Below the pieces are notes generated by a model. The model worked only from the letters and a program-made list of their open reading frames with translations, did no database searches and had not been told where the DNA came from. A program made the translations under genes and the position numbers. Shown here piece by piece: positions 37,493 to 49,951 of a DNA stretch of 64,000 bases. The stretch's first letter is position 1; each line of letters opens with the position of its first letter. Origin of the DNA: Paenibacillus tundrae. GTDB lineage: Bacteria > Bacillota > Bacilli > Paenibacillales > Paenibacillaceae. The stretch lies in assembly GCF_036884255.1 (NCBI RefSeq), contig NZ_CP145605.1, positions 154,501 through 218,500 on the forward strand. The letters run 5' to 3'.

Positions 37493-37529
37493 TGGGACTT
37501 AAAAAGTTAACCCGGGACATTTTGAGGCC
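37493..37529 (+). promoter_or_regulatory. CggR operator
   Basis: GGGAC occurs at 37494-37498 and again at 37514-37518, a 20-base period identical to the B. subtilis CggR operator. The second half-sites (GTT, then GGC) are degenerate. It lies between the promoter and cggR, where CggR blocks elongation until fructose-1,6-bisphosphate binds. Confidence 0.78.
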
Positions 37530-37572
37530 ATGAAAGAGAGCTTGGAACGAGAAGCTTGCGGGAGTGGAAAGC

Positions 37573-38598
37573 ATGCGAAAGATTTTAGAAGTGCAAAAGC
37601 AGCTTCTGCCTGATCTCATGGATGTCTTGAAGAAGAGGTATACGATTCTACACCAGATCATGTTATCGGATGTGATTGGACGAAGAACGTTAGCTAATTC
37701 CATGCAGATGACCGAGCGGGTTCTGAGGGCTGAGACCGATCTATTAAAGGCTCAGGGACTTATCGAAATTGACAGTACAGGAATGAAGATCAGCGAGGCA
37801 GGTCATGATTTGCTGCAGCAGTTAGAGCCTGTCGCCAAAGAGCTGTTCGGATTATCCGAACTGGAAGAGCGCATCAAGCAAGCCTACGGTCTGCAAAAGG
37901 TAGTCGTTGTTCCTGGCGATTCGGACGTATCTCCATTTGCCAAACGGGAACTGGGCAAGGCCGGAGCAAAGGCTCTCGGCAATATTATGAATGATAACGA
38001 CGTTGTTGCCGTAACTGGCGGTTCAACAACGGCTGAAGTTGCAGAGCAGCTTAATCCGCCAACACCACTCAAGGGTGTCTGGTTCGTCCCTGCACGCGGT
38101 GGACTAGGAGAGAGCCTCGAAATTCAGGCCAATACGATCGCATCCACGATGGCAAAACGGGTAGGAGCACAATACAAACTCCTGCATGTACCGGATTTGC
38201 TTAGTGACCATGCCTATGAATCCCTTGTTCAAGATCCGGGTGTCCAGGAGATTCTGCAGCTGATTAGACAATCGCGCATCGTTATTCACGGAATCGGTGA
38301 TGCCGTGGAGATGGCACGGCGACGTAAACTTGCGACAGAGATCGTGGAAGAGCTTCAAGAGCAAGGAGCCGTATCGGAATCATTCGGTTATTACTTTAAT
38401 GATCAGGGTAACGTGGTTCATACCATGCTTACACTCGGTATGCGACTTCAAGATATCGAACGAACCGATGTAGTGATCGGGATTGCGGGTGGCAAGAGCA
38501 AAGCAGCTGCCATTCACTCCGTGCTTAGATTCGGTCAGGAAGATATATTGATTATTGATGAGGCTGCTGCCAAAGTCATCGTAGCCGAACTGGAATAA
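37573..38598 (+). CDS. cggR: Central glycolytic genes regulator CggR
   Basis: SorC-family repressor of the glycolytic operon, inactivated by fructose-1,6-bisphosphate. The 341-residue protein has an N-terminal winged HTH (about residues 1-85, GRRTLANSMQMTERVLRAET) and the SorC sugar-binding domain (VVAVTGGSTTAEVAEQL; VIGIAGGKSKAAAIHSVLR). The frame opens at GTG 37564, but GGGAG eight bases before the ATG at 37573 supports that start. It is the first gene of cggR-gapA-pgk-tpiA-gpmI-eno and is autoregulated through the operator upstream. Confidence 0.94.
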   Translation: MRKILEVQKQLLPDLMDVLKKRYTILHQIMLSDVIGRRTLANSMQMTERVLRAETDLLKAQGLIEIDSTGMKISEAGHDLLQQLEPVAKELFGLSELEERIKQAYGLQKVVVVPGDSDVSPFAKRELGKAGAKALGNIMNDNDVVAVTGGSTTAEVAEQLNPPTPLKGVWFVPARGGLGESLEIQANTIASTMAKRVGAQYKLLHVPDLLSDHAYESLVQDPGVQEILQLIRQSRIVIHGIGDAVEMARRRKLATEIVEELQEQGAVSESFGYYFNDQGNVVHTMLTLGMRLQDIERTDVVIGIAGGKSKAAAIHSVLRFGQEDILIIDEAAAKVIVAELE

Positions 38599-38635
38599 GA
38601 ATTTATTTTCTAGAACATTTCAAATTTGTTGTCTT

Positions 38636-38655
38636 GACGGACTTCACGGTCTGTC
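38636..38655 (+). other. Intercistronic stem-loop between cggR and gapA
   Basis: GACGGAC (38636-38642) and GTCTGTC (38649-38655) form a 7-bp stem (one G-T) with loop TTCACG, without a U-tract. In B. subtilis the cggR-gapA mRNA is cut near this point and a stem-loop stabilises the gapA part. A similar role is inferred here. Confidence 0.55.
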
Positions 38656-38708
38656 TTGAATATATAGCTTCATAAAAAAATCAATCAAAACTTGGGAGGA
38701 ACTTACTC

Positions 38709-39716
38709 ATGATTAAAGTAGGTATTAACGGTTTTGGACGTATTGGTCGTTTGGCATTCCGTCGTATTCAAAATGTAGAGGGCATTGAAGTTGTAGCAAT
38801 CAACGACTTGACTGATGCTAAAATGCTGGCTCATTTGCTTAAATATGATACAACTCAAGGTCGCTTCGATGGCGATGTTGAAGTACATGATGGCTTCTTC
38901 AAAGTGAACGGCAAAGAAGTTAAAGTATTGGCTAACCGCAACCCAGAAGAACTTCCTTGGGGAGACCTCGGTGTAGATATCGTTCTGGAATGTACTGGTT
39001 TCTTCACAACTAAAGAAGCTGCTGAGAAACACTTGAAAGGTGGAGCTAAGAAAGTTGTTATCTCCGCACCAGCTACTGGCGACATGAAAACCATCGTTTA
39101 CAACGTAAACCATGAAATCCTCGACGGTACTGAAACTGTAATCTCCGGCGCATCTTGCACAACGAACTGCCTGGCACCTATGGCAAAAACGTTGCAAGAC
39201 AAATTCGGAATCGTTCAAGGTTTGATGACTACAATTCACGCTTACACTGGCGACCAAAACACGTTGGATGCTCCACACCCTAAAGGTGACTTCCGTCGTG
39301 CTCGCGCAGCGGCTGAAAACATCATCCCTAACACAACTGGTGCTGCTAAAGCAATCGGTTTGGTTATCCCTGAACTGCAAGGTAAATTGGACGGTGCAGC
39401 TCAACGTGTACCAGTAGCTACTGGTTCCCTGACTGAGCTTGTAACTGTATTGGGTAAAAAAGTTACTGCTGAAGAAGTTAACGCAGTAATGAAAGAAGCT
39501 TCCGATCCACAAACTTTCGGATACACTGAAGACGAAATCGTATCTTCCGATATCCAAGGTATCACTTTCGGATCCCTGTTTGATGCAACTCAAACTAAAG
39601 TTCTGACTGTTGGCGACCAACAATTGGTTAAAACTGTAGCTTGGTATGACAATGAAATGTCTTACACTGCACAATTGGTTCGCACTTTGGAGCACTTTGC
39701 AAAAATGATTAAGTAA
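38709..39716 (+). CDS. gapA: Glyceraldehyde-3-phosphate dehydrogenase GapA
   Basis: NAD-dependent glycolytic enzyme. The 335-residue protein has the Rossmann motif [15 protein letters not shown], the NAD-selecting Asp in [11 protein letters not shown] and the catalytic Cys in [13 protein letters not shown], with CGG-free codon use typical of very high expression. The strong RBS (GGGAGGAA) precedes the ATG. The extreme codon bias makes a long open frame on the opposite strand, which is not a gene. A hairpin after the stop separates it from pgk. Confidence 0.98.
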   Translation: MIKVGINGFGRIGRLAFRRIQNVEGIEVVAINDLTDAKMLAHLLKYDTTQGRFDGDVEVHDGFFKVNGKEVKVLANRNPEELPWGDLGVDIVLECTGFFTTKEAAEKHLKGGAKKVVISAPATGDMKTIVYNVNHEILDGTETVISGASCTTNCLAPMAKTLQDKFGIVQGLMTTIHAYTGDQNTLDAPHPKGDFRRARAAAENIIPNTTGAAKAIGLVIPELQGKLDGAAQRVPVATGSLTELVTVLGKKVTAEEVNAVMKEASDPQTFGYTEDEIVSSDIQGITFGSLFDATQTKVLTVGDQQLVKTVAWYDNEMSYTAQLVRTLEHFAKMIK

Positions 39717-39731
39717 TATCTGCAATAACAT

Positions 39732-39768
39732 AGAGCGGAAACAGAGTATTGTTTCCGCTCTTTATATA
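39732..39768 (+). terminator. Hairpin between gapA and pgk
   Basis: GAGCGGAAAC (39733-39742) and GTTTCCGCTC (39751-39760) form a perfect 10-bp stem followed by TTTATATAT. The weak U-tract suggests partial termination or 3'-end protection of gapA mRNA, with some readthrough into pgk. Confidence 0.7.
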
Positions 39769-39863
39769 TCAACCTTTTGCAAATTTCTCAAAAACACCAG
39801 GATTGACAAGGGTTTTTCGCTCTTCATTGGTCCACAAAATACATGGGTGCGGAGGAAATACAG

Positions 39864-41045
39864 ATGAACAAAAAGAGTGTACGTGATATCGAATTGACAG
39901 GAAAACGGGCTTTTGTACGTGTAGATTTTAATGTGCCGCTCGAAGATGGTAAAATTACAGATGACAAGCGTATTCGTGCAACGCTGCCTACGATCAACTT
40001 CTTGATCGAAAAAGGTGCTAAAGTCATTTTGGCAAGCCACATGGGTCGTCCTAACGGCGAAGTGGTTGAATCCTTGCGTTTGACTCCAGCTGCTGAGCGT
40101 TTGTCTGAATTGCTTGGTAAAACAGTTGTTAAAGCTGACGATTCCGTTGGGGAAACAGTTAAAGCTCAAATCGCTGAACTGAACAATGGCGACGTATTGT
40201 TGCTTGAGAACGTTCGTTTCCACGCTGGCGAAGAGAAAAACGATCCAGAACTGGCAAAACAATTTGCTGAACTGGCTGATGTTTTCGTTAACGACGCGTT
40301 TGGTGCGGCACACAGAGCACATGCTTCGACAGAAGGTATCGCTCACTTGCTGCCAGCTGTATCTGGTTTGTTGATGGAAAAAGAGCTTGAAGTATTGGGT
40401 AAAGCAATCTCCAATCCTGAGCGTCCTTTCACAGCAATCATCGGTGGTTCCAAAGTTAAAGACAAAATCGATGTAATCGACAACCTGTTGAACATTGCAG
40501 ACAACGTAATCATCGGTGGAGGTCTGTCCTACACGTTCATGAAGGCTCAAGGTCATGAAGTAGGTCAATCCCTGTTGGATGAGTCCAAATTGGATGTTGC
40601 TCTGGGCTTCATCGAAAAAGCGAAGAAATTGGGCAAGAACTTCTACCTGCCAGTGGATATCGTAATTTCCGATGATTTCAGTGCGAATGCAAACACGAAG
40701 ATCGTTGAAGTTGGCGACATTCCAGCAGATTGGGAAGGTATCGACATCGGTCCTAAAACACGTGAGATCTATGCTGACGTTGTTAAAAACTCCAAACTCG
40801 TTGTATGGAACGGACCTATGGGCGTATTCGAAATCGAGCCATTCTCCCACGGTACACGTGCAGTAGCACAAGCTTGCGCTGAGACAGAAGCTTACACTGT
40901 AATTGGTGGCGGCGACTCCGCAGCAGCAGCAGAGAAGTTCAAATTGGCTGACAAAATGGATCACATCTCCACAGGTGGCGGTGCATCGCTCGAATTCATG
41001 GAAGGCAAAGTACTTCCAGGCGTAGTTGCATTGAACGACAAATAA
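39864..41045 (+). CDS. pgk: Phosphoglycerate kinase
   Basis: Transfers phosphate from 1,3-bisphosphoglycerate to ADP. The 393-residue protein has the substrate-binding [26 protein letters not shown] and [12 protein letters not shown], and the nucleotide-binding [11 protein letters not shown] and [14 protein letters not shown] with [13 protein letters not shown]. The frame opens at 39843, but GGAGGAAA lies eight bases ahead of the ATG at 39864. Third gene of the glycolytic operon. Confidence 0.97.
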   Translation: MNKKSVRDIELTGKRAFVRVDFNVPLEDGKITDDKRIRATLPTINFLIEKGAKVILASHMGRPNGEVVESLRLTPAAERLSELLGKTVVKADDSVGETVKAQIAELNNGDVLLLENVRFHAGEEKNDPELAKQFAELADVFVNDAFGAAHRAHASTEGIAHLLPAVSGLLMEKELEVLGKAISNPERPFTAIIGGSKVKDKIDVIDNLLNIADNVIIGGGLSYTFMKAQGHEVGQSLLDESKLDVALGFIEKAKKLGKNFYLPVDIVISDDFSANANTKIVEVGDIPADWEGIDIGPKTREIYADVVKNSKLVVWNGPMGVFEIEPFSHGTRAVAQACAETEAYTVIGGGDSAAAAEKFKLADKMDHISTGGGASLEFMEGKVLPGVVALNDK

Positions 41046-41831
<786 letters not shown>

Positions 41832-41832
41832 G

Positions 41833-43377
41833 ATGACAGCTCCAAAACCTGTAGCACTGATCATCATGGATGGCTTCGGTCTTCGTAATACGGTGGAAGG
41901 CAACGCGGTAGCGCAAGCCAAAAAGCCGAATTATGACCGTTTTATGAGCCAATTCCCACACACAACACTCACTGCTTGCGGTGAGGCTGTAGGTTTGCCA
42001 GAAGGGCAAATGGGGAACTCTGAGGTTGGTCACCTTAACATTGGTGCTGGCCGGATCGTTTACCAGGATTTGACCCGTATCTCCAAATCGATTCGCGATG
42101 GTGAGTTTTTCGATAACGAAACGCTCGTCAAAGCTGTACGTGAAGCGAAACAAAACGGTAAAAAGCTTCATCTCTACGGCTTGTTGTCTGATGGTGGCGT
42201 ACATAGTCACATCGACCACTTGTTCGCTATGCTGGATCTAGCCAAAAAAGAAGAAATGAATGATGTGTATATTCATGCCTTCATGGATGGCCGTGATGTT
42301 ATGCCGGACAGTGGTAAAGACTTCATGCAAAAACTGATCGCTAAAATTAAAGAGGTTGGTGTAGGACAGATCGCTACGGTACAAGGTCGTTATTACGCGA
42401 TGGACCGTGACAAACGTTGGGAGCGAGTTGAGAAATCATACCGCGCTATCGTTTATGGAGATGGCCCTAAATACACTGATCCACTCAAAGCGGTTGAAGA
42501 ATCGTATGAGAAATCTGTATTTGATGAATTCGTTGAACCAACGGTTATCGTCAAAGCAGATGGTGAGCCGGTAGGTTTGGTAGAAAGCGGCGATTCCGTT
42601 ATCTTCCTTAACTTCCGTCCTGACCGTGCAATCCAGTTGTCGCAAGTATTCACGAACCAAGACTTCCGCGGTTTCGATCGTGGACCGAAGTTCCCAGAAG
42701 GCTTGCACTTTGTGTGCCTGACTCTATTCAGTGAGACGGTTGAAGGTTATGTGGCGTACTCGCCGAAGAACCTCGACAATACACTGGGTGAGGTTCTGGT
42801 ACAGAACAACAAAAAACAACTGCGTATTGCAGAAACAGAGAAATACCCGCACGTAACGTTCTTCTTCAGCGGCGGCCGTGATGTTGAGCTTCCAGGCGAA
42901 ACTCGCGTATTGATTAACTCACCAAAAGTTGCAACATATGATTTGCAACCAGAGATGAGCGCTTATGAAGTGGCAGACGCATGTGTACGCGAGATTGAAG
43001 CAGACAAACACGATGCAATCATTCTGAACTTCGCTAACCCTGATATGGTTGGACACTCCGGGATGCTGGAGCCAACAATTAAAGCGGTTGAAGTAACAGA
43101 CGAGTGCATGGGACGTGTTGTAGACGCGGTTCTCGCAAAAGGCGGCGTTGTGCTGATTACTGCGGATCATGGTAACGCGGATATGGTATTCGATGAGCAA
43201 GGACGTCCGTTCACTGCACATACAACGAACCCAGTTCCATTTATCGTTACTGACCCTAATGTAACATTGCGTGAAGGTGGAATTTTGGCTGATATCGCGC
43301 CAACGATTCTTGACCTGATGCAATTGCCAAAACCGGAAGAAATGACAGGAACATCTGTCATCGCTACCCGTAAATAA
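41833..43377 (+). CDS. gpmI: 2,3-bisphosphoglycerate-independent phosphoglycerate mutase
   Basis: Manganese-dependent enzyme that converts 3-phosphoglycerate to 2-phosphoglycerate. The 514-residue protein belongs to the alkaline phosphatase superfamily: [11 protein letters not shown] at the N-terminus, the phosphoserine loop [31 protein letters not shown] and the metal site [12 protein letters not shown]. The frame runs back to 41770 inside tpiA; GAGGGGG nine bases upstream sets the start at 41833. In Bacillus such enzymes are pH- and Mn-sensitive and stop glycolysis during sporulation. Confidence 0.97.
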   Translation: MTAPKPVALIIMDGFGLRNTVEGNAVAQAKKPNYDRFMSQFPHTTLTACGEAVGLPEGQMGNSEVGHLNIGAGRIVYQDLTRISKSIRDGEFFDNETLVKAVREAKQNGKKLHLYGLLSDGGVHSHIDHLFAMLDLAKKEEMNDVYIHAFMDGRDVMPDSGKDFMQKLIAKIKEVGVGQIATVQGRYYAMDRDKRWERVEKSYRAIVYGDGPKYTDPLKAVEESYEKSVFDEFVEPTVIVKADGEPVGLVESGDSVIFLNFRPDRAIQLSQVFTNQDFRGFDRGPKFPEGLHFVCLTLFSETVEGYVAYSPKNLDNTLGEVLVQNNKKQLRIAETEKYPHVTFFFSGGRDVELPGETRVLINSPKVATYDLQPEMSAYEVADACVREIEADKHDAIILNFANPDMVGHSGMLEPTIKAVEVTDECMGRVVDAVLAKGGVVLITADHGNADMVFDEQGRPFTAHTTNPVPFIVTDPNVTLREGGILADIAPTILDLMQLPKPEEMTGTSVIATRK

Positions 43378-43602
43378 GATACACAACCTTTTATATGAAT
43401 TGGGCAGGTTGGCGTTTGCCCCGGAACGAAGGCAGCAGAAATAGTCTGAAGAAGCAACGCGTTCGCCTTTATCACATGATTTCAACTTATGACGATAAGT
43501 TCAAAGAAATCAGGGGATAACAGCGATCGGAAGACGATTCTGCTGACGTAGTGAATAAGGGCAAGCACAAGTTTTCCCGAATTTAAATAAATCCAAATTT
43601 AA

Positions 43603-44902
<1,300 letters not shown>

Positions 44903-44904
<2 letters not shown>

Positions 44905-44920
44905 GCTGTGTACACAGCTT
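44903..44920. other. 18-bp perfect palindrome after eno
   Basis: AAGCTGTGT-ACACAGCTT begins within the eno stop codon and is followed by TT. It can form a second hairpin just ahead of the main terminator. Confidence 0.6.
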
Positions 44921-44924
44921 TTCG

Positions 44925-44954
44925 GGCAAGCCGGGTAACCGGCTTGTCTTTTTA
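44925..44954 (+). terminator. Terminator of the glycolytic operon
   Basis: GGCAAGCCGG and CCGGCTTGTC pair (one G-T) around loop GTAA, followed by TTTTT. Confidence 0.9.
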
Positions 44955-45027
44955 TTATGGAGAGGAATCTCCGTTAGACTTTGCTACAACAGTGGATAAA
45001 GTTGGATGAATGTATAGGAAGCACTAC

Positions 45028-45056
45028 TTGTATCACAGCAGTAGCTATGGTACAAT
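45028..45056 (+). promoter_or_regulatory. secG promoter
   Basis: TTGTAT (45028-45033) and TACAAT (45051-45056) are separated by 17 bases, 58 bases before the secG start. Confidence 0.7.
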
Positions 45057-45113
45057 CAAACTAACTGTTTTTATGGTGAGATGTTATGCCCACATGGGTA
45101 GGAGGTGGAAAGA

Positions 45114-45347
45114 ATGGATATTGCTTTGAAATTGCTGCTCGTTGTTTTCTCGATCGGTCTAATCACTGTAGTATTGCTGCAGCACGGGAAAAGCGCTGGT
45201 TTGGCGGGTGCCATCTCCGGTGGTGCGGAACATCTTTTCGGTAAAACGAAAGCGCGCGGACTGGATCTTTTCTTGCAACGTGCAACGGTTGTACTCGGTG
45301 CAGGTTTCATGATTTTGTCTATTATTGTTACGATCGTCTCCAAGTAA
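45114..45347 (+). CDS. secG: Preprotein translocase subunit SecG
   Basis: Small inner-membrane subunit of SecYEG. The 77-residue protein has two TM helices ([19 protein letters not shown] and [20 protein letters not shown]) joined by the conserved loop [20 protein letters not shown]. The frame opens at GTG 45105, but TAGGAGGTGG is correctly spaced only for the ATG at 45114. It begins the conserved secG-rnr-smpB-ssrA block. Confidence 0.95.
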   Translation: MDIALKLLLVVFSIGLITVVLLQHGKSAGLAGAISGGAEHLFGKTKARGLDLFLQRATVVLGAGFMILSIIVTIVSK

Positions 45348-45873
45348 GAAGGATACTTTCTTATACAATTCAATAGCATGAGCGGAATTCGCTTGTAAGA
45401 TTAACCTTCGTTTCGAGAAGAAACGGAGGTTTTTTAATAAGTTTTAACGTGTCCAGTATTTTCCTGCCACTACAATTACATGATTTAATTTTCTCTTCTG
45501 TTCGGTTCTCCTTCCTTCGAAGGTATGCCCCTGCGATATAGGGAATGTACCTGTCTGTGCTTCCGCGCATAATCTATTCCTATAATGAGGTTCATGATAC
45601 ATGAACATGTAGATTGATCCCTTTTTCAGTAAGTATAGAAGAATTAATTCTAACTTGAAATGATCCGTAGTTACCTTTGAAAGCGTGCTTATGCTTAAGC
45701 AATCCTGCGACTGTGGTTTTTTTGTTAGGGACGGATGTGCTGGATTGAATTCGTGTATACTAGGGTATGAGATAGTAAGGTATGCATTACATTGCATGAA
45801 ATTGGTAAGGATTCCGATACATAAAGAGATGAGACCAGATCATACTTTTATGTTTCCCGAGGTGAATATATTA
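45348..45873. other. secG-rnr intergenic region
   Basis: The 526-bp gap contains the secG terminator, a TATAAT at 45581-45586 followed by the interrupted palindrome GTTCATG-ATA-CATGAAC (45590-45606), and a TATACT at 45756-45761 that may serve rnr. An open frame from 45685 joins rnr but has no RBS. B. subtilis has yvaK (carboxylesterase) here; no esterase gene is present in this window. Confidence 0.5.
45413..45445 (+). terminator. Terminator of secG
   Basis: AACCTTCGTTTC and GAAACGGAGGTT form a 12-position stem with one wobble, followed by TTTT. Confidence 0.88.
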
Positions 45874-48654
45874 ATGATAACAGAACAACAATTGCTCGAC
45901 TTTATGCGGGAAACCGCTTATAAACCGATGACTTATCAAGAGCTGGAACAGCACTTCGAGATTGAAGATGCGGCTGATTTCAAATCTTTTTTGATTATGC
46001 TCAATACGCTGGAGGAATCCGGCAAGATTTTGCTTACCCGTAACAACCGTTACGGTATGCCTGAACGTATGGACTTGGTTCGTGGACGTTTGCAGGCACA
46101 CGCCAAAGGGTTTGCTTTTCTGATCCCAGAGGATCGAGAGCACCCAGATGTGTACATTCATGCGAATGATATGAAAAGTGCGATGAATGGAGACATCGTG
46201 TTTGTGAAGGTCACTTCTAAAGGGCCATCAGGTGGACGTTTGGAGGGCGAGATCGTTCGCATTGTTACACGTGCGGTGACACAAGTCGTTGGGGTATTCC
46301 AAAGCCATGAGGTATACGGATTCGTCATTCCGGACGATAAACGCATTAACCGGGATATCTTCATTCCGCGTACCAATTTTGCTGGAGCTGTGGATGGACA
46401 AAAGGTTGTAGCGAAGATCGTTAGTTACCCAGAAGGCCGTGCAGCGGCTGAGGGTGAGATTATTGAGATTCTTGGGCATAAGGATGAGCCGGGGATTGAT
46501 ATTTTGTCCGTCATTCGTAAACACCAATTGCCAGAAGCTTTCCCAGATGAAGTCGTTGGTGAAGCAGAACAGGCTCCGGACTCCATTACAGATGAGGAGA
46601 TCGTGCAACAGGGTCGCCGTGATCTGCGTGGACTGAATATTGTTACGATTGATGGCGAAGATGCCAAAGACTTAGATGATGCGGTGAACGTTGAGAAGCT
46701 ACCTAATGGCAATTACCGTCTGGGTGTTCATATTGCTGACGTCGGTTACTACGTGCGCGAGAATTCTAAGTTGGATCAAGAAGCTTACAACCGTGGATGT
46801 AGTGTGTATTTGGTGGATCGCGTTATTCCGATGTTGCCACAGCGTCTGTCTAACGGCATATGCAGCTTGAATCCGCAAGTGGATCGTCTGACATTGTCCT
46901 GTGAGATGGAGTTTAACGACCAGATGAAGGTTGTGAAGCACGATATTTTTACAAGTGTCATTAAGACCAAAGAGCGGATGACGTATACAAACGTTCGTAA
47001 AATCCTTGAAGGCGAAGAGCCTGAATTGCTCGAACGGTATAAAGATCTGGTGGATGACTTCCATCTGATGAAGGAGATTGCCTTGAAGCTGCGTGCGATG
47101 CGTATGCGACGGGGGGCGGTTGACTTTGATTTTGAAGAGTCCAAGATCATTGTAGATAAAGAATGCAAACCGATCGATATTGTGAAACGGGAGCGTTCGA
47201 TTGCGGAGCAGATTATTGAAGAATTCATGTTAGCGGCTAATGAAACGGTGGCAGAGCATTTCCACTGGCTTAAAGTACCGTTTATCTATCGTGTCCATGA
47301 AGACCCGGATCAAGAAAAACTGCAAAATTTCCTCGCCTTTGCGGCGAATTTTGGACACCACGTTAAAGGTCGCGGCAACGCCATCCATCCACGTGCACTC
47401 CAATCGTTGCTTGAGGACATCAACGGAACAAAAGAGCAGACGGTTATTAGTACGATGATGCTACGTTCCATGAAACAGGCGAAGTATGATTCTGAAATGT
47501 CGGGTCACTTCGGTCTGGCGGCAGAATTCTATAGTCACTTCACATCTCCAATCCGTCGTTATCCTGACCTTGTTATTCACCGTGTGATTCGTGAGGTTAT
47601 CGAGAACAACGGAGCTCTGCCAGAAAATCGTCAAGAGTACTTGGCTGGACGTATGGCGGATATTGCACAGCAATCATCCGAACGTGAGCGTGTTGCGGTG
47701 GAAGCAGAACGTGATACGGAGAAAATGAAAAAAGCTGAGTATATGCTGGATAAAGTGGGCGAAGAATTCGAGGGTATGATCAGCAGCGTAACGAGCTTCG
47801 GGATGTTTATTGAGCTGGAGAATACAGTAGAGGGTCTTATTCGCCTGAGTGCGCTCACGGACGACTACTACCATTTTGACGATCAACATATGGCTCTTAT
47901 TGGGGAGCGTACTTCCAAAGTGTTCCGCATCGGTGATGAAGTGAAGATCCGTGTGGCGCGTGTGAGCATGGAAGAGTATACGATTGACTTTGAAATGGTG
48001 GATATGAAGCCTCGCGGTGAGCGTCCTGGTGGTTTCGGTGGTGGTCGCGGCGGTAAAGGCGGTCGCCCTGGAGGTAACGGTGGACGTGGTGCAGCGAAAG
48101 GTGGATTCAGTGGTTCACGTGGTGGCAAAGGTGGCTCTGGCTCTACAGGTGGTGCTGGAAGAGGTCGTGGCGGCAGATCACCGGAAGAGAGCAGCAAAGG
48201 TGGACGCGGCGGACGTAGTGGTACAGCGAATGCCGGAGCAGGATCAACTGGCGGCTTTGCTGGTAAAGGCAGTGGCAAACCGAAGGGTGAGCGCCGGAGT
48301 GGAGAAGCTGGTGCATCGACTAATCGTGGCAAAGGAGCAGTAAGCTTCGGCTTTGGTTCAGGCAAAGGCGGCTACAGCTCTGCACCAAGTGGTAGTCAGG
48401 AGCAAAGTGCTGGCGGAGGCCAGGGAAGTAGCTCTAGCGGTCGTAGTGATCGCGGTGAAGGCAGCTTCAAATCCGGTAAAGGTGGCAAAGGCGGCAGTGG
48501 ACGCAAAAAAACGTCACCTAGTGGTATTTTTATTGGCGATGCAGCAACACCTGGAGGCACTCAGGAAGGTGGAGCCCCTCGTCGTAAGCGGAAGAAGAAC
48601 AAAGGCGGAGCGGGTAATAGTACAGCGGCTTTTGTACGGAAGAAGAAAAAGTAA
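45874..48654 (+). CDS. rnr: Ribonuclease R with long glycine-rich C-terminal tail
   Basis: 3'-5' exoribonuclease that degrades structured RNA and takes part in trans-translation. The 926-residue protein has an N-terminal HTH-like region, two cold-shock domains ([20 protein letters not shown]), the RNB catalytic domain with [18 protein letters not shown], and an S1 domain ([20 protein letters not shown]). The last about 215 residues, from about 712, are Gly/Lys/Arg/Ser-rich low-complexity sequence ending in KKKK. B. subtilis RNase R is about 779 residues. GAGGTGA eight bases before the ATG at 45874 sets the start; the longer frame from 45685 is unsupported. Confidence 0.95.
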   Translation: MITEQQLLDFMRETAYKPMTYQELEQHFEIEDAADFKSFLIMLNTLEESGKILLTRNNRYGMPERMDLVRGRLQAHAKGFAFLIPEDREHPDVYIHANDMKSAMNGDIVFVKVTSKGPSGGRLEGEIVRIVTRAVTQVVGVFQSHEVYGFVIPDDKRINRDIFIPRTNFAGAVDGQKVVAKIVSYPEGRAAAEGEIIEILGHKDEPGIDILSVIRKHQLPEAFPDEVVGEAEQAPDSITDEEIVQQGRRDLRGLNIVTIDGEDAKDLDDAVNVEKLPNGNYRLGVHIADVGYYVRENSKLDQEAYNRGCSVYLVDRVIPMLPQRLSNGICSLNPQVDRLTLSCEMEFNDQMKVVKHDIFTSVIKTKERMTYTNVRKILEGEEPELLERYKDLVDDFHLMKEIALKLRAMRMRRGAVDFDFEESKIIVDKECKPIDIVKRERSIAEQIIEEFMLAANETVAEHFHWLKVPFIYRVHEDPDQEKLQNFLAFAANFGHHVKGRGNAIHPRALQSLLEDINGTKEQTVISTMMLRSMKQAKYDSEMSGHFGLAAEFYSHFTSPIRRYPDLVIHRVIREVIENNGALPENRQEYLAGRMADIAQQSSERERVAVEAERDTEKMKKAEYMLDKVGEEFEGMISSVTSFGMFIELENTVEGLIRLSALTDDYYHFDDQHMALIGERTSKVFRIGDEVKIRVARVSMEEYTIDFEMVDMKPRGERPGGFGGGRGGKGGRPGGNGGRGAAKGGFSGSRGGKGGSGSTGGAGRGRGGRSPEESSKGGRGGRSGTANAGAGSTGGFAGKGSGKPKGERRSGEAGASTNRGKGAVSFGFGSGKGGYSSAPSGSQEQSAGGGQGSSSSGRSDRGEGSFKSGKGGKGGSGRKKTSPSGIFIGDAATPGGTQEGGAPRRKRKKNKGGAGNSTAAFVRKKKK

Positions 48655-48806
48655 GGTAAGGCTGTTAGGTAGATATGTTGAACTGCCAGCCAAGGTGCAT
48701 GAAACGTATGAGCAGAACAATCCTTGAAGAAGCGTTATAGATGAAAAGAGACAGTCTTGAGGAATGTGTGAAGCTGTTTCGTATCGTCTGGAAAAGGTGT
48801 AATGAG

Positions 48807-48834
48807 GAGGGGCGGCTGAGGTCGCCTCTTTCTT
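48807..48834 (+). terminator. Possible terminator after rnr
   Basis: GAGG-GG-CG pairs with CG-CCTC around GCTGAGGT with a two-base bulge, followed by TTTCTT. It is weak. The 297-bp rnr-smpB gap shows nothing else, and readthrough to smpB is likely. Confidence 0.4.
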
Positions 48835-48951
48835 GATTTTAACAGCTGTACTTGCTACAATTGAGGTCTGGCACGGGTAATTTGGTGCAACATGAATGCA
48901 TGTGGACACAGGCATTGGAACGGATTTATTTTACGAAGAAGGAGTGAGGAC

Positions 48952-49434
48952 ATGGGCAAGAATGATGGACAGAGTAAGGTACTCGCACAGAACAAAAAGG
49001 CTTCCCATGACTACTTCATTGAAGATACGTATGAAGCGGGCATGGTGCTTACCGGGACGGAGATTAAGTCTATTCGTAACGGACGTGCGAATATTGGAGA
49101 TGCGTTCGCCACGATTCGGAACGGTGAGATTCATATTCACAATATGCATATTAGTCCTTTTGAACAAGGGAACCGACATAATCCGATTGATCCAACACGT
49201 ACGCGTAAGTTACTGATGCACAAGGCACAGATTCACAAGCTGCTTGGACTGTCGAAGCAAGACGGTTACAGCATTGTGCCGCTGAAGATTTATGTGCGTA
49301 ATGGTTATGCGAAGCTGCTGCTTGGACTAGGTAAAGGTAAGAAACAATATGATAAGCGTGAGACTGCTGCTAAACGGGATGCACAACGTGATATTCAAAG
49401 AGCAATGCGCGAGAAGCAGAAGATCGCTCGTTAA
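48952..49434 (+). CDS. smpB: SsrA-binding protein SmpB
   Basis: Binds tmRNA and carries it to stalled ribosomes. The 160-residue protein is full length, with [60 protein letters not shown] and [14 protein letters not shown]. The basic C-terminal tail ([17 protein letters not shown]) enters the mRNA channel in known structures. AAGGAGTGAGG fixes the ATG at 48952; the frame from 48892 has no RBS. Its partner ssrA lies 517 bases downstream. Confidence 0.97.
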   Translation: MGKNDGQSKVLAQNKKASHDYFIEDTYEAGMVLTGTEIKSIRNGRANIGDAFATIRNGEIHIHNMHISPFEQGNRHNPIDPTRTRKLLMHKAQIHKLLGLSKQDGYSIVPLKIYVRNGYAKLLLGLGKGKKQYDKRETAAKRDAQRDIQRAMREKQKIAR

Positions 49435-49520
49435 TTGGATGGTTAAGCGTGAGAGGCTGCATCTAGATTTCGTTAGCCATTGGTTGCTGGTGAATTAGTG
49501 ACAGTCATATCACGATGGAG

Positions 49521-49563
49521 AATCTCAAGACTTGCCCGGTAAGGGCGGGATTGAGATTTTTTA
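49521..49563 (+). terminator. Terminator of smpB
   Basis: AATCTCAA/TTGAGATT outside and CTTGCCC/GGGCGGG inside form a long stem with loop GGTAA, followed by TTTTTATT. Confidence 0.88.
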
Positions 49564-49894
49564 TTCTTGGAACACGTCTGGTTGCGCGTGATTCGATAAG
49601 ATAAGTTGGTGGCTGCTTAATATGCTCACATCGTGGGTAAAATAGTTAAGTGAAGCTGATGATGAATCGTTGCTACGTGGCAGTGAACTTTACTTCGTCT
49701 GAGGGACGCGGTATAATATGTAGACGATTCGCTGGTAACTGCTATATTGGTTAAACTTGCACAGTTACTTAGCCTGCTGGAATGTCTTCCAGCAATCTGT
49801 ACTATATCGGTGAGCTGTCCTGTGATAAGATTACTTATGTAGCAGACAGGAATGCCGAGTTAGAAAGAGCATCTTTTTACCTTGGAGGAAAAAG

Positions 49895-49951
49895 ATGTGC
49901 AGCACCTTTGCTCCGTATTCACGGATTAATCCTGGAGCCCTTCTTATATGA
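49895..49951 (+). CDS. Possible 18-residue leader peptide before tmRNA
   Basis: ATG at 49895 follows GGAGG at a six-base spacing and reads MCSTFAPYSRINPGALLI, stopping directly before the mature 5' end of ssrA. The RBS is in the loop and the start codon in the stem of a perfect 9-bp hairpin. It may be a translated leader or chance; there is no other evidence of expression. Confidence 0.3.
   Translation: MCSTFAPYSRINPGALLI

Larger units (their letters stand above)
49435..49951. other. smpB-ssrA intergenic region
   Basis: The 517-bp region holds the smpB terminator (49521-49563), a TATAAT at 49712-49717 that may belong to the ssrA promoter, a perfect hairpin TGCTGGAA/TTCCAGCA (49775-49794), and a second perfect hairpin CATCTTTTT/AAAAAGATG (49870-49897) that encloses an RBS and start codon. 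That start opens an 18-codon frame ending at 49951, the base before mature tmRNA. Confidence 0.55.

Noticed and set aside
47883..48365. 160-codon proline-rich minus-strand frame opposite rnr
   Set aside because: It is the complement of the Gly-rich tail of RNase R; the composition is an artefact.
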